Origin: Chitinophaga varians | GTDB taxonomy: Bacteria > Bacteroidota > Bacteroidia > Chitinophagales > Chitinophagaceae | Assembly: GCF_014529945.1 (NCBI RefSeq) | Contig: NZ_JACVFB010000010.1 | Span: 124,001-188,000 of the forward strand | Reading direction: 5' to 3' | Length of the DNA stretch: 64,000 nt | Part shown: positions 57,301-60,900 of the stretch, piece after piece | Numbering within the stretch: position 1 is the stretch's first letter | Layout: the number at the start of each line of letters is the position of its first letter | The notes under the pieces: model-generated | What the model was told of the DNA's origin: nothing | Databases searched by the model: none | The model's input: the letters and a program-made list of their open reading frames with translations, nothing else | Translations under genes and position numbers: made by a program

Positions 57301-57945
57301 GGGCGGTGGTTGCCAAATGGTACTATTGAATATCTGGGCCGTATAGACGAACAGGTAAAGATCAATGGTTACCGTATAGAGTTAGGGGAGATAGAAAGTG
57401 TACTGCAGGAATGCGAGTCAGTTAGCCAGGCAGTGGTAACGACCATAACAGATAAAAATGAGGTTAAAAGACTGGCGGCATATATCGTGCCATCGGGCAC
57501 TTTTGACCGGGCGGGGGTATTGGCGCATGTAAAGAGCAGGTTGCCGGAATACATGGTGCCGGCATCGTTCACCCTGTTGGCATCAATTCCGCTGACGGCG
57601 AATGGTAAAACTGACAAGCAGGCCTTGCCCGATCCCGAAACAGGTACGTCGTCTGCAAGTTTGTATGTGGCGCCACGGAATGACATGGAAGCATCTTTGG
57701 CAGAGATCTGTGAGAAGTTATTGAACGTAGAACGTATAGGCGTACACGATAACCTGTTTGAACGAGGCATGCAGTCTTTGCTGGTGATACGTCTGGCATC
57801 GGCGATGTATAAGGAATTCGGGATACGTGTAGCTGTCAGGACCCTGTTCGAGCTTACCAGCATTGAAGCCCTGGCCAATTATGTTGCTGTTAACCAGCAT
57901 ACAGGCGCCGCTGCACCTGAAACGGGTAAGACGATCACTTTGTAA
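28345..57945 (+). CDS. Giant hybrid PKS-NRPS lipopeptide megasynthase (9,866 aa)
   Basis: A single frame of 29.6 kb encodes a protein of roughly 1.1 MDa. Domain order: FAAL - ACP - KS - AT - ACP - aminotransferase, then C-A-PCP (module 1), C-A-PCP-E (2), C-A-PCP (3), C-A-PCP (4), C-A(+methyltransferase)-PCP-E (5), C-A-PCP (6). No ketoreductase lies between KS and aminotransferase, so the beta-keto acyl chain is transaminated to a beta-amino acyl chain, as in iturin/mycosubtilin and microginin starters. Adenylation codes read by eye give Dab - unassigned - Gly - Asp - Thr - Dab. Both E domains are followed by D-accepting C domains (LSxLQEGxLFHGLYD). No thioesterase is present; the chain passes to the next protein. 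All carrier serines are present. ATG at 28345; the gap to the next gene is 30 bases. Confidence 0.95.
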   Translation: MKNSLISSTLSELLIRRKEEKEKGITFIGAGNKEDFMSYYQLYTAALSWLGYLQDSGMAPGDELVLQAEDSKTFLQLFWACILGGILPVPVSVTHYSENAQKLFKIKAFLKRPYLFTSQAHYEKLCAHDYTDETGQVLRFDRVLFLEDSHETSAVGKLHPVTPDSVAFIQFSSGSTGNPKGVVLTHSNLLSNIQAALSAHGCTENDRYLSWMPLTHDMGLIGFHLYPLGLGLQHYLIPTDLFIRNPLLWMQKVSEHRATIICSPNFGYKYYLNQFTPDKANGLDLSSVRIILNGAEPVSAALCRHFMTTLGAFGLRSQSMRPGYGLAEATLAVTFPHIVTTIESVYVRRSALMIGQYVIENDLAEQEGSNDLAEVVNLGPTIGGVAVRITDEQDVDLPEGHLGIIRIGGAAVTRQYYNNEAATSAVINDEGWLNTGDTGFLWKGCLFVIGRVKDIIFVNGVNVYPHDIEQTLEQLEGIETGKVVACGVADEDTGSEAVIVFVVYKSSVRKFLPLATAVKKFAAAMLGLQIKHVLPVRKIHKTTSGKVKRYLFSEEYQRGIYDEVIRELEQEGKMAAAEAVPVTAAASVDDAYYGEMREWLQQWLRQHLHLTGQDLATEKPFAAHGLTSMQGVKLAADLEAFLQVTVDNTIVYNFPTVDSLAKQLAGFLREKRQENETVRNKKRQEREPIAVIGMGCRFPGDIHTASAFWKFLCDQGNGISAIPADRWNAAAYFDADEDAQGKMYTREGGFLKQVDQFDPVFFGISPKEAAAMDPQQRLLLEVCWEALEHAGIRASELRGSNSGVFVGMATDDYQHLILDRMDVGYFEDTFRGLGVERSIAAGRIAYALDFHGPVMQLDTACSSSLLSVHQACMSLMQGECSLALAGGVNLMLTPDTTIRLCRMKALSPTGACKTFDDSADGYVRGEGAGVVVLKRLSDAVADGDNILAVIKGSAVNHDGLSNGLTAPNGVAQQQLMEQALRNAGVAADTVQYVETHGTGTRLGDPIEVRALQAVYGRSRSAAQPLIAGAVKTNIAHLEAAAGIAGLIKTVLCLQHQQIPASLHFQVPNRFIPWKDMAVKVADRLLPWEVTTGKRRAAVSAFGLSGTNVHVILEEGEKTDTTQQAPTLPSYPLLLSAKTPAALQALAEQYITLLEQSSGPLSAIAYSSAVTRDVFPHRVAFAGSTTADALNYLRAYIQGTAHRELQQGNATVPAGKLVGLFTGQGSQYWQMGKALYEHNKVFKKVIDHCDAFLKTRWNSSLVSLLYDGDQEAGEALLRQTLYTQPALFAVQCALAEVWKSLGVSPDIVTGHSVGEYAAAYVAGVFSLDDGLLLVTERARLMHSLEEKGSMALVFAAEATVAEMIRPYGRDIAIAAINGPALTVISGKVEVVSIILAAMKQAGINTRMLPVSQAFHSPLLEPMIAAFRNVAADIRYHLPVIPLISNVTGEVVTDEITHAAYWCKHILSPVLFSKSVETIKVLGGEVMLELGPQPSLLTLLQLTLPCEENNLLASMQQGQSSWDVFLHSLLALYTKGWPVKWDRLYAGPGYQRVQLPFYPFQRQRYWLDDVEKKQTTVVSTHSKSMNGNKSADMKANSYNEILAYLSGILGDLLKLSPADINIHTRFLELGADSAILVSMMRRVEKHYGLKLSVRQLFEEISSLELMAGYIAAEVPVAAVESFAAPDVPEVVAPSATVVAPVRSNGAPSAAVSADDHLLMQRHLDIIEQQMQLLARKTTTVQGLNGGIAEHAIVNQPANNNGHDHSPALKNGNGKVYPPKKHASIFPKIEKQNGQAAFSKQQQDYLDAFIRRYNQKTKTSKALTQHYRPVLADNRVAMGFRFSTKEMHYPLQVESSFGSKITDVDGNEYIDLAMGFGVNLLGHRPAVITAAVERQLHKGLQLGPQSPLTGEVAKLIAAFTGMERVSFHNSGTEAVMTAVRAARAVTGKNKIAIFKGAYHGHFDGTLAVLEDIENGHHGVPLTLGILDNMIADVLMFDYTHPQVVKQIQAYAHELAAVVVEPVQSRNPGYQPKVLLQELRAMTEAENIVLIFDEMITGFRVHPGGAQAYFGISADMATYGKIAGGGLPIGIVSGKRRFMDVLDGGVWQYGDESYPQADTTYFAGTFCKHPLSMAAALALLTELKQQGPALQEQLNARTARLVNDIAAFFRQHEVPMQVHHFGSLFHFASHVNMDLFFYHLLEKGVYIWEGRTCFLSTAHTEEDINFIARAIKESIRDLQGAGFLVAPVANALPAQISLSSAEKQHYSVLPPIEAVLSRPSHIPLSYSQERLWFIDQLGGSVPYHIPAILRLKGKLNQEALVYALQHIVNRHEVLRTVIRQQEDESGDTYQQVLDKDKWELVTIAGEAYRTDPAALEELIVSLVHAPFDLSKDHMLRAQLIRLSAGGNEHILVITIHHIAFDGTSAYILFDELQTLYDTYLEGHSSPLTPMEVQYADYAIWQRKYLSDVVFADALRYWKEKLAGTATLNLPTDYIRPAVQGARGAKRKIWLDEELTQQLEALSRQHGATLFMTLLSVFKVLLYRYSGQEDICVGSLVSGRMREETATLVGYFINTIALRNNLADDPAFTSLLQQVKNTTLDAYRHQETPFEKVLEAVVKERALSGTPLFQVMFVFQNTPETPDISLKNLAISQEEIKHSTTAFDLTFSIDKGADGLNGFIEYAADLFSEATINRMADHFEQLLRSVVQTPAARIGTLSLLSAAEERELLITFNDTKAEWPQHKTMPALFAEQALLTPTAIAVSDGQHQLSYLELDDRSGQLAHYLKSKGVGRDMLVPVCMDRSTDMLVAILGIMKAGGAYVPVDPEYPAARISYILKDCNAQIVISSTACRHKIPADAVVDLIVTDSIRDIIAQQPTEAPVARPAPGDLCYVIYTSGSTGTPKGVMIEHGGMLNHLFAKIHDLKIDQHSIIAQTASFTFDISVWQMFAALLCGGQTIIYRDELIYHPTALIKAVDDHRVTILELVPSYLLSLLQEEPEVTLQHLKFLLLTGEVVSQNLLARWFGHPCYGAIPVVNAYGPTEASDDICHHLMYHLPEGSSVPLGRPVQNLAIYILDREGRLCPPGVPGEICVSGIGVGRGYLNLPALTAEKFVSDPFRTGEQVRMYRTGDLGKWLQDGTIGYLGRMDEQVKIRGYRIELGEIENVLQQCASVKASVVVAGADDQGNKRLIGYVVPDGVFDRDNVYAYLKSKLPDYMVPPVIVELEQLPLTANGKVDKKALPQPSGEALLTSERVAPRNEMEQTLAEIWQELLGVQRIGVYDNFFEQGGHSLLSMRLKVALRKKIGVELSVKELFRYVTIADLAAYIQQQGQTNTLSPSIEVHERPSRIPLSFNQENLWFMDQLRGSTQFHMPEVIRLKGQLNRSALEDAFRQIVNRHEVVRTVIRQDAGEGAYQFVLDKDQWQLNVTEDPLYQYDQAALQAYIQELILLPFDLSVDHMLRAHLIPLREQEHLLIVTMHHIAVDAWSSGIIVGELVALYSAYAEDRVPQMNALPVQYADYAIWQRAHLSGEKLAQQLGYWKDRLQGVVPLNMPSDYARPVIQSNRGARIEGFIIDRTLTAQLQQLSQQQGVTLFMTLLSAFNVLLYRYSGQEDICIGTPIDGRMQQELEGLIGFFVNTLVLRSDLGNKPSFAQLLQQVKQTTLEAYDHQEVPFDKIVDQVLTNRDLSRHPLCDVVFSVQNAADVSAYRLGEVQLIREAFEHTTATVDINFSVVERPDGSLVANIEYCSDLFNKERMERMLGHFDQLLRAVVVTPDAAIGSLNILTAAEEQQLLISFNNTATADTLPANKTVADIWEAQVLKTPDAVAVVFEDEVYTYRKLDERANQLAHYLKHKGVQEETLIPICLERSADLIIGILGIMKAGGAFVPIDPAYPDDRKAYMVENTAAQVMVSNSIHRYGLPLKEQDIIIELDNDLESIQQEPVTAPQRSLHPGHLAYVIYTSGSTGKPKGVMIAHAGLVNVSLDHIREFSMTAADRYLQFMSPAFDGAILDIFSTLLSGASLILPGKAVLKDSESFIAFVAKHQVTLFTITPSFLSILNKADLPGVRTIVSAGEAAIAEDALYYAGFKNFYNGYGPSEITVNATLFKVSNTTANNRNIPIGKSRSNKRVFILNSEMQLCPIGVAGEICIGGVGLSRGYLNRPDLTAEKFVADPFSETAGARLYKSGDLGKWLPDGNIEYLGRVDDQVKIRGYRIELGEIESVLQECGLVSQAVVLASADHAGNDGEQEQHRPRKLVGYVVPAGTFDREGILAYLKNRLPDYMIPATLIALQEFPRTANGKVDRKALPDMDAVETAEEESTYIGYRNEIEQAMTEIWEDLLGIERIGIHDNFFTLGGDSIITIQVVSRARQLGYEVQVGDLFEYQTIAQLSAHLLVPEQETVSGEQAVISNSGLLPIQQWYLDTSNPLEVHYNQSVLLTVEKSVVPSRLSAAITTLMHYHDALRFVYNRGENGWEQVYGSYEGALETVDLQGVPADKLEEAITQHGNQYQQSLDISKGLLIRAVLLLTPQETSHNRLLLVIHHLAVDGVSWRILLEDLSLLLQNDTSDNDNVLGKKSDAYSAFYDALENYSQRRRLSDQRLYWERVVQAYVPLRTDHAYDDKVTVSDMGKHTVKLSALQTHRLLQEAPHAYHTEINDVLLSALAISLSAWNGHSTVSIGLEGHGREDAILGTNTHHTIGWFTNTYPVVLEVPATKAAGALLKDIKEQLRQVPDKGIGYGVLKYISKMDALQGKEPWDIVFNYLGQLDNIANGKGYLELAPESPGATVGERHPLTQKISVNSIVQRGELVLEWEYSVKHYEPATIEQLAAAYITQLELLITHCVSRKMLPSVYTPSDYGLSAVTDNATLDAFLDAEYRGMPRRSQVAGLYRLSSLQEGLLFHGLYDKRAGGYTNQFSCEIKGLEEGLFLQSWEYLLQRHSILRSGFYHDEFSVPVQGVYHEVALPVSVLDYRGSSEAAQEEACREYALADRNKGFDFSEPPLMRISLARLENDRYWLLWTFHHILLDGWSLPVLLEELLHIYEGLLTGKAISAGATDHYSDYIRYVDRRDKERDEQYWRNYMKGTEAGCLLPFIDTTEERTKGIGTYQEVALLLDAATTEKIVQYAQRNQVTQNTLMQGVWSYLLCRYSGGNDITFGVMVSGRPDSLPDIAQRVGLYINVLPLHATLDESHNITEWLQELQSVQLQSLEYQYTALKDIQRWTGVGGDLFDSLMIFENYPVSKVLTAQSWQLQIDKVRAEEHNNYPLSIMIEAGEEISVRFSYNTALLETAYVQRIADHFKQVLLQITKNVARFKDIALLTTGEREQLLTSFNATTTAYPEDKTFADLFATQVSLHPGAVAVVYEEHSLTYQELDERSNQVAHYLSNLGVKADSLVPVCIDRSADMLVALLGIMKAGGAYVPLDPDYPLERIHYMLKDSGSNIVVSSRAHEHKINAAGITPVLLDGVGDEIAQQPVTPLRLTAKPDHLAYVIYTSGSTGTPKGVMIEHQSLLNFLLSMKDRLDPAAAISLLAVTTYCFDIAYLELYLPLLTGGKVIIASKSTAADGFKLASALSHHRPTHMQATPATWQMLLEAGWENKEGVTILAGGEAIPVALKDRLVQLSDQKVWNVYGPTEATIWATIKELKLDEKITIGRPLSNTAAYILDGSGRPVPVGVPGQLCIGGVQVARGYLNRPELTKEKFISNPFKPGERLYFTGDQARWLPDGTIEYLGRVDDQVKIRGYRVEPGEIESVVSQYAGVKQAVVVARTDNSGYRHLVCYVVGDESIDRPGLLLWLQDRLPVYMVPSQLVLLDKLPLTANGKVDKKSLPDPGGAALLRSEYAAPRHETEQALAGIWQSLLGIERIGIYDNFFELGGHSLLAIRVLAAIKKKLRTEAGVRDIFDYPTIAALSAQLTRYADVSAAPALASYERPAHIPLSFSQERLWFIDQLEGSIQYHLPAVLRLKGKLNREGLSYAFQTIINRHEVLRTVFRQSDTGTPYQWILEKDSWQLTETAAERYQQDAQALQAYLKALMVAPFDLSRDHPLRAQVVRLSADEHILVVTIHHIASDEWSAGIIVKELLALYNAYIENRSAQLAPLPVQYADYAIWQRTYLSGAVLDRKLAYWKDKLSGITTLELPTDYARPATPDVQGRSISFSVPGELSDQIRRFSQQQGVSLYMTLLAAFKVLLYRYTSQTDIAVGSSTAVRQPQETEDLIGFFVNTLVFRSDLSDNPSFLSFLKQVSETTLGAYEHQDVPFEKVVEAVTKDGNADRELFRVMLVMQQAPAAPELRLGEVVLTTEAVEFTMSKFDITFFITAQGSELLVNVVYRNDLFREDTIVRMGSHYRQLLLSIVSDPLRPVGLLPMLAAVEEHQLLGTSQEQQTTIIDEFTSQVKRHPEAIALLFEEKALTYAALDKQSNQLAHYLRSLGVAAGTLVPLCIERSPEMIVGILGILKAGGAYVPVDPDYLPLSDRISYMLEETAATVVVSTVAARSMLEMGDALRIVTLDGDRDIISRYPESALSDLPVAGQLVYVIYTSGSTGHPKGVMVTHGNLMDYLDGLRRALPINNCASFALLSSIATDLGNTVLYGALGTGGSLHLFSKAAASDSERLRRYFSSHQIDCIKIVPSHWKALSAPGQLLLPEKLLIFGGEALDATVIDSIRLSGASCTVVNHYGPTETTIGKLLHVVNKEARYEQGVPIGKPFSNTYVHVLSPEGQLCPVGISGELYIGGDGVAQGYLHHQELTAQRFIADPFRANAQGKQRLYRTGDLVKYLPDGNILFLGRADEQVKIRGYRVEPGEVTRVLSQCEQVSQGVVIARDDQHGHKQLIGYVIANGVFDRAGINAYLQEHLPEYMIPPVLVALDAFPLLPNGKINKKALPDPDETVSTVAYVAPATATEEALAAIWSALLEVERVGIHDNFFELGGHSLLAIRLVSAIRKRLVVEVTIGDIFDYPTIALLSVHLKECGGAPVAPPILREERPAYIPLSYSQERLWFIDQLEGSTHYHIPTVLRLKGDLNSDALSQALQAIVNRHEVLRTVIRQQTEKAGVAYQYVQDKDRWQLNMIDGTLYSEDTAALQAYVQSLITAPFDLSADHMLRAHLVRLSADGREHVLVVTLHHIASDGWSNGIIVNELIALYNAGIDNRAAQLAPLPLQYADYAIWQRKYLSGDILADKLQYWKEKLKGVATLQLPCDYKRPLIQSTKGAASGFRFSRELSDQLQALSRMHDTTLYMTLLAAFKVLLHRYSGQDDICVGSAIAGRTQQEVEGLVGLFINSLALRSNLADDPVFTTLLQQVKQTTLGAYEHEGVPFEKVVEAVVEERSLSRSPLFQVMFAMENTPEVPELRLGTVQLSREFVEQEASPFDLTVFIQESADGLYGNVVYCADLFRPATIARMIAHFEQLLWSVVQSPASRIGALPMLTSAEEHQLLVEFNNTSAGYPKDKTITDFFAAQVALTPEATAVVAGDVSLTYRELNIRANQLAHYLRNKGVQADTLVPICIERSVEMIVGILGILKAGGAYVPIDPDYPEDRISFMLEDTAAKWIVSSRECAHVLENVASAELILLDEDWPEISQFSADDPSYGILPRHLAYVIYTSGSTGKPKGVLIEHYNVVRLFETDTPLYDFNNNDVWTMFHSFCFDFSVWEMYGALLYGGKLIVISKEAARDPVAFGAILLKEKVTVLNQTPTAFYALQESLLRSAVPLQTRYVIFGGEALTPGKLKVWKERYPDCKLINMYGITETTVHVTYKEMDADTLNGEASNIGKPIPTLSCYILDAHGNLLPAGIAGELYVGGAGLSRGYLNREQLTKDRFIADPFSGDVGARLYKTGDLARWLPDGSLEYLGRLDDQVKIRGYRIELGEIAAAMSAVAAVKDAVVLATTHEDGHSRKLQAYIQVDAETFPLLNSYQQLLHTKQVRESDLHLLPNGLPMLGSNINEIRFLYKEIFEEQNYLKHGIALSDNSCVIDVGANIGFFTVFLHALHKNIKVYSFEPIPEVFDYLSKNRKLYNVGGKAYQLALLDKEQEISFTYYPQVSILSGISEDKEQVKAVVRSYIESTENEQLSREEIDTLLEVKLENKKVTVPAKTLSQIIREEGITQVDLLKIDVENSEHLVLDGMLESDWDKVKSLIIEVHNVDNRLDRITEMLRNKGYHIYLEKEASLKDDILYNLFAIRNEGAQTPVDYAPRVSEWKHPLEFVKQVRDDISRVLPSYMVPAQIILLHEFPLTSNGKIDKKALLQMDAREGLTNDFVAPRNETEKALADLWLDLLGIERVGIYDNFFSLGGDSIITIQVVSRARRLGYELQPRDLFAHQTIAGIASFLAAQKSIAVAAEQGQLSGDCGLLPIQQWYLEAANSTVSHFNQSVLLTIDKRIDADRLASAITKLVHYHDALRFVYANGVHGWQQAYGTHEVDLAVVDLGALSAEDLTAAIGKYGDDYQRRLDIGSGVLIQAVLLLTPAGETYNRLLFVVHHLAVDGVSWRILLEDLELLLKNQQSGTAAEILGRKSTSYRQWHQALSEYGQRSHVLHQQAYWQHIVESHHPLPVDKKYNGKVALADVRQHEVRLSSVQTQRLIQEASPAYHTEINDILLAALALTLSGWTGTTAVSIGMEGHGREDIASGADISRTVGWFTNLYPVLLKVDSNKSIGTLLKDIKEQLRRVPDKGMGYGVLKYLSKASFSAVKDPWDFVFNYLGQLDNVFNAEGYLGMAPESSGTGIGEGYAIRDKMWVNSFVQGGELILQWSYSSRHYDISRIADLADAYLSYLEQIIAHCTALGASFFTPADYGLSRVMSHEELDRFLDAPYGSEPRRHQVESLYHLSALQEGMLFHGLYDVAAGAYIEQFGCELTTLQEDAFLHSWSLLQQHHSVLRSGFCYNEFAIPLQCVYKEAKIPVSRLDFRRMNKEEQASALQEYKAADRRNGFDFTVAPLMRICLIRLSEDRYYLLWTYHHIVLDGWSVPVLVEELLRIYEAVVTGKTLPVLKEDRYEDYIRYIDKQDKEKEETYWRKYLAGVSTGTLLPFITSAADRTKGAGSFADEILNLDAAITSRITQYAKLQSITPNTLMQGVWAYLLYRYAGRPGIVYGATVSGRPENLADMERRVGLYVNTLPLYTTVDESQDINGWLRELQTQQLQSREHQYTSLKEVQRWMDLPGELFDSLLVFENYPVSKAVATQPWLLQVEHVQIVEQTNYPLEILVEVSGETRIRCRYNTALLYKPYAMAILRHFEQVLLQITSGSANKIGDIAWLSEEEQHQLLVSFNNTAISEGAVPSGKTFVELFSAQVAQTPDEIALEFEGNQLTYEEVDIRSNKLARYLRSKGVKTDTLVPLCIDRSLDMVIAILGIMKAGGAYVPLDPSYPVERVRYMLQDIGAAIAVGNGSGKQILQASAEIAIIDLDSDWKVINKRSAAPLADSPGPHDLAYVIYTSGSTGKPKGVMVQHDGMLNHLQAKINDLKINHTSVIAYTASYTFDISVWQMFAALLRGGKTIVYAAELILQPADLINTIDTDGVTILEFVPSYLAAVLHENTGVALKSLQFLLVTGEAVSRHLLEKWFTHKDYGAIPVVNAYGPTEASDDICHYIMYETPGETNVPLGSPIQNLSIYILDSRLRLCPVGVAGEICVSGVGVARGYLGRPELTAEKFIADPFARQSGARMYRTGDLGRWLPNGTIEYLGRIDEQVKINGYRIELGEIESVLQECESVSQAVVTTITDKNEVKRLAAYIVPSGTFDRAGVLAHVKSRLPEYMVPASFTLLASIPLTANGKTDKQALPDPETGTSSASLYVAPRNDMEASLAEICEKLLNVERIGVHDNLFERGMQSLLVIRLASAMYKEFGIRVAVRTLFELTSIEALANYVAVNQHTGAAAPETGKTITL
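30403..35060 (+). other. PKS extension plus amination: KS-AT-ACP2-aminotransferase
   Basis: KS: Cys861 in DTACSSSL, His996 in ETHGTGT and His1036 in NIAHLEA, all intact. AT: Ser1311 in GHSVGEY, with AFHS at 1412-1415, the pattern of malonyl-specific ATs. ACP2: Ser1631 in LGADSAI. After a Pro/Ala-rich linker comes a class III PLP aminotransferase (about 1785-2240) with Lys2077 in YGKIAGGG. Together they add one malonate and turn the beta-keto group into a beta-amine. Confidence 0.9.
35140..38330 (+). other. NRPS module 1: C-A-PCP, predicted Dab
   Basis: C domain with HHIAFDG (2412-2418). The adenylation code by alignment to the GrsA positions is DIWELTADDK, which I recall from pseudomonad modules that load 2,4-diaminobutyrate. 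PCP Ser3284 in GGHSLL. This module joins the first amino acid to the beta-amino acyl starter. Confidence 0.75.
38335..42860 (+). other. NRPS module 2: C-A-PCP-E, substrate unassigned, D-configured
   Basis: C domain with HHIAVDA (3472-3478), the last Gly of the motif changed. The adenylation code reads DGLTVAGVNK, for which I know no exact match; Gly236, Ala301 and Val330 are shared with some Tyr codes. PCP Ser4351 in GGDSI. E domain with HHLAVDG (4534-4540), EGHGRE and GWFTNTYPV. It is the best candidate for a hydroxylated aromatic residue given the two hydroxylases upstream. Confidence 0.7.
42865..46075 (+). other. NRPS module 3: C-A-PCP, predicted Gly
   Basis: D-accepting C domain (LSSLQEGLLFHGLYD; HHILLDG at 5013-5019). 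The adenylation code DILQLGVIWK is one residue from the common glycine code DILQLGLIWK. PCP Ser5868 in GGHSLL. Confidence 0.8.
46080..49225 (+). other. NRPS module 4: C-A-PCP, predicted Asp
   Basis: C domain with the altered motif HHIASDE (6055-6061). The adenylation code DLTKIGHIGK is one residue from the aspartate code DLTKVGHIGK. PCP Ser6920 in GGHSLL. Confidence 0.8.
49225..54650 (+). other. NRPS module 5: C-A(MT)-PCP-E, predicted D-Thr, methylated
   Basis: C domain with HHIASDG (7111-7117). The adenylation code DFWNIGMVHK is the standard threonine code. A methyltransferase interrupts the adenylation domain between motifs A8 (KIRGYRIELGEI) and A10 (SNGKIDKKAL). PCP Ser8279 in GGDSI. E domain with HHLAVDG (8463-8469) and EGHGRE. 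The product would be a D-configured, methylated Thr. Confidence 0.8.
52020..52860 (+). other. FkbM-type methyltransferase inserted in the Thr adenylation domain
   Basis: Residues about 7892-8172. SAM-binding motif VIDVGANIGFFTVF, then VYSFEPIPEVFDYL and LLKIDVENSEHLVLDGM, which are hallmarks of the FkbM family. Known FkbM members methylate oxygen, so O-methylation of Thr is the first guess, though N-methylation cannot be excluded from sequence. Adenylation sequence resumes after about 52860 (VRDDISRVLPSYMVPAQIIL). Confidence 0.85.
54650..57905 (+). other. NRPS module 6: C-A-PCP, predicted Dab
   Basis: D-accepting C domain (LSALQEGMLFHGLYD; HHIVLDG at 8941-8947). The adenylation code DIWELTADDK is identical to module 1. 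The PCP has Ser9811 in a divergent core, RGMQSLL instead of GGHSLL. A short C-terminal tail (HTGAAAPETGKTITL) would contact the docking domain of the next protein. Confidence 0.75.
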
Positions 57946-57975
57946 TTCAAATTTTTATACTTAAAACTATTAAAT

Positions 57976-60900
57976 ATGGCCGGAGTTAATCTTACTGATA
58001 TCATTGCGTTATTAAAAGAAGCAGGTGATTACGGCATCAAAGTGTTTTTTGAAGATAACCATCTACGTGTTCATACCCCTGACGGACAGGAAATAGAGGA
58101 ACGTATCCTGAACAAGCTGAGAGCGAATAAAGAGCAGCTGATAGCATACTTCAGCAATCATACACCGGTAGAGCACAGGTCTGCCGCTGATAAAGGCATA
58201 CAACCGTATGACAGGGAGGTGGTAAAACAGGTGCCATTGTCGTTTAGCCAGGAACGTTTATGGTTTATTGATCAGCTGGAAGGCAGTATTTCCTATCATC
58301 TGCCCAATGTTTTGCGGTTGACGGGAACGCTTAACAGGGCGGCACTGGCGTATGCATTGCAGGAAATCGTCAACCGGCATGAAGTGCTTCGCACGGTCAT
58401 GAGAGAAGAAGATGGTATCCCTTATCAGCAGGTGCTGGATAAAGGGAAATGGCATATCAGCGTAACGGACGACCCGATATATCAGCAAAATGACCAGGCG
58501 TTGGAAGCGTATCTCCGGTCGCTGATAGAAGCTCCTTTTGATTTGCAGCAGGACCATATGCTCCGGGCGGATCTTATCTGTCTGTCTGCGGATGAACATG
58601 TATTGTTGGTTACACTGCATCATATCGCGTCTGATGGCTGGTCTACCGGCATCATAGTGCAGGAGCTGGTAACGTTGTACCAGTCTTTTGTTGAAGGACG
58701 CCCGGCCAACCTGTTGCCGCTTACCATCCAGTATGCAGACTACGCCATATGGCAGCGGGAAAATTTATCAGCATCCGTATTGGAAGAAAAACTGGATTAT
58801 TGGAAGCGGAAACTGAAGGGGAGCGGTACATTGGAGCTACCGGTGGATTATGTACGTCCGATAATACAAAGTACACGTGGCGCGTCGCGGCGGTACCGGC
58901 TGCAGCCGGCATTGTCAGCGCAGCTACAGGCATTTTCCCTGCAGCAGGGGAATACCTTGTTCATGACGTTGCTGGCGACTTTTAATGTCTTACTGCATCG
59001 TTACAGTGGTCAGCCGGATATCTGCGTGGGGAGCCCGATTGCGGGAAGGACACGGCAGGAAACAGAAGATCTGGTCGGCTTTTTTATCAATACGCTGGTA
59101 TTGCGCAATCAGCTGGATGGTGATCCTTCGTTTATATCGCTGCTTGAGCAGGTGAAACAGACGACCCTGGACGCATACGATCATCAGGAAGTGCCTTTTG
59201 AGAAAGTAGTGGAAGCGGTGGCGGAAGAAAGGTATCTCAACAGAACACCCTTGTTCCAGGTGATGTTTGAATTGCAGAATGTACCAGAGGCGCCGACGCT
59301 CGAATTAAGCGGGCTGCATTTATTCCAGGAGGAAACAAAATATACCACCGCACAATTTGACCTTACTTTCTCTATCCGGGAAAGCCCGGACGGCTTGGAA
59401 GTGCTGGTAATATACGGCGCAGATCTGTTTAATGAAGCCACCATTGACCGTATGATGGCGCATTACGAGCAACTGTTGACAGCAGCAATAGCAACACCTT
59501 TAGCGCAGATCAGCCAGTTGCGCATGATCAACGCAGCGGAAGAATATCAGTTACTTCATGTGTTTAATGATACACAGGTAGATTATCCCCAAAGCAAAAC
59601 ATTCATCACACTGTTTGACGAGCAGGTGGAACGTTCACCGGAAGCAGTCGCCGTGGCATTCGGGACGGAGTCGCTGACATATAAAGCACTCTCGGCGCGC
59701 GCCAATCAGCTGGCTCATCATCTCCGCCAACTGGGGGTGAAAGCAAATACGCTCGTGCCCTTATGTATAGAGCGATCGCCGGATATGATCATAGGTATAT
59801 TGGGCATCATGAAAGCCGGGGCTGCATATGTGCCGGTAGACCTGGAGTATCCGGCGGAGCGGATCCGCTATATATTGGAGGATTGCAGCGCCAGCGTTGT
59901 TGTAAGCAGTAGCGTTGGTAAACAAAAGATTGAATTGGCCGGCTTTAGCAATATCGTTGCGTTGGATACTGACAAGGAACTAATTGGTCAGCAACCAGCG
60001 ACATTACCGGAAACAATACCCGATCCGCGCCATCTGGCTTACGTTATTTACACTTCCGGTTCGACCGGTAAGCCCAAAGGCGTAATGGTGGAACATCTGG
60101 GCATGTTGAACCATTTGTTCGCCAAAGTAAATGACCTTAAAATAACTGAGGGAACAGTCCTGGCCTATACAGCTCCCTATACCTTTGATATTTCGGTATG
60201 GCAGATGTTTGCTGCCCTGCTTGGTGGAGGGCGCACCATTATCTACAGTGAGGAGACCATTTTTCAACCTGCGGAATTGGTGAACGCCATTGATAATGAC
60301 GGGGTAACTATCCTGGAGCTGGTTCCTTCTTATCTCAATGCGCTGCTCGGGGAAAATACCCGTGCCGCATTGAGGCAGCTCCGCTTCCTGGTGGTGACCG
60401 GAGAAGCCGTCAGCCGGCATCTGCTGACGAAGTGGTTCGGGCATAAGGACTACGGGACCATCCCCGTGGTGAATGCTTATGGCCCTACGGAGGCATCCGA
60501 TGATATCACCCATTATCTGATGAACGATGTACCGGACTATACGAACATACCGGTGGGCAAACCGATACAAAACATGCGTATCTATGTCTTGAACAATGAG
60601 CAGCAGTTATGCCCTGTAGGTGTGCCCGGCGAGATCTTCGTATCAGGGGCAGGGGTAGCGCGTGGCTACCTGAATCTGGAGCAGTTAAGTGCGGAGAAGT
60701 TTATAAAGGACCCTTTCAGCAAAGCAGCAGCTGCACGCATGTACCGGACCGGTGATGTCGGTCGCTGGCTGCCGGATGGAAACATTGAATACCTGGGAAG
60801 GACAGACGATCAGGTGAAAATCCGTGGACTGAGAATAGAGCTGGGGGAGATAGAAAATGCGTTGCAGGCATGTGACCTGGTGAAGGAGGCCATCGTCACC

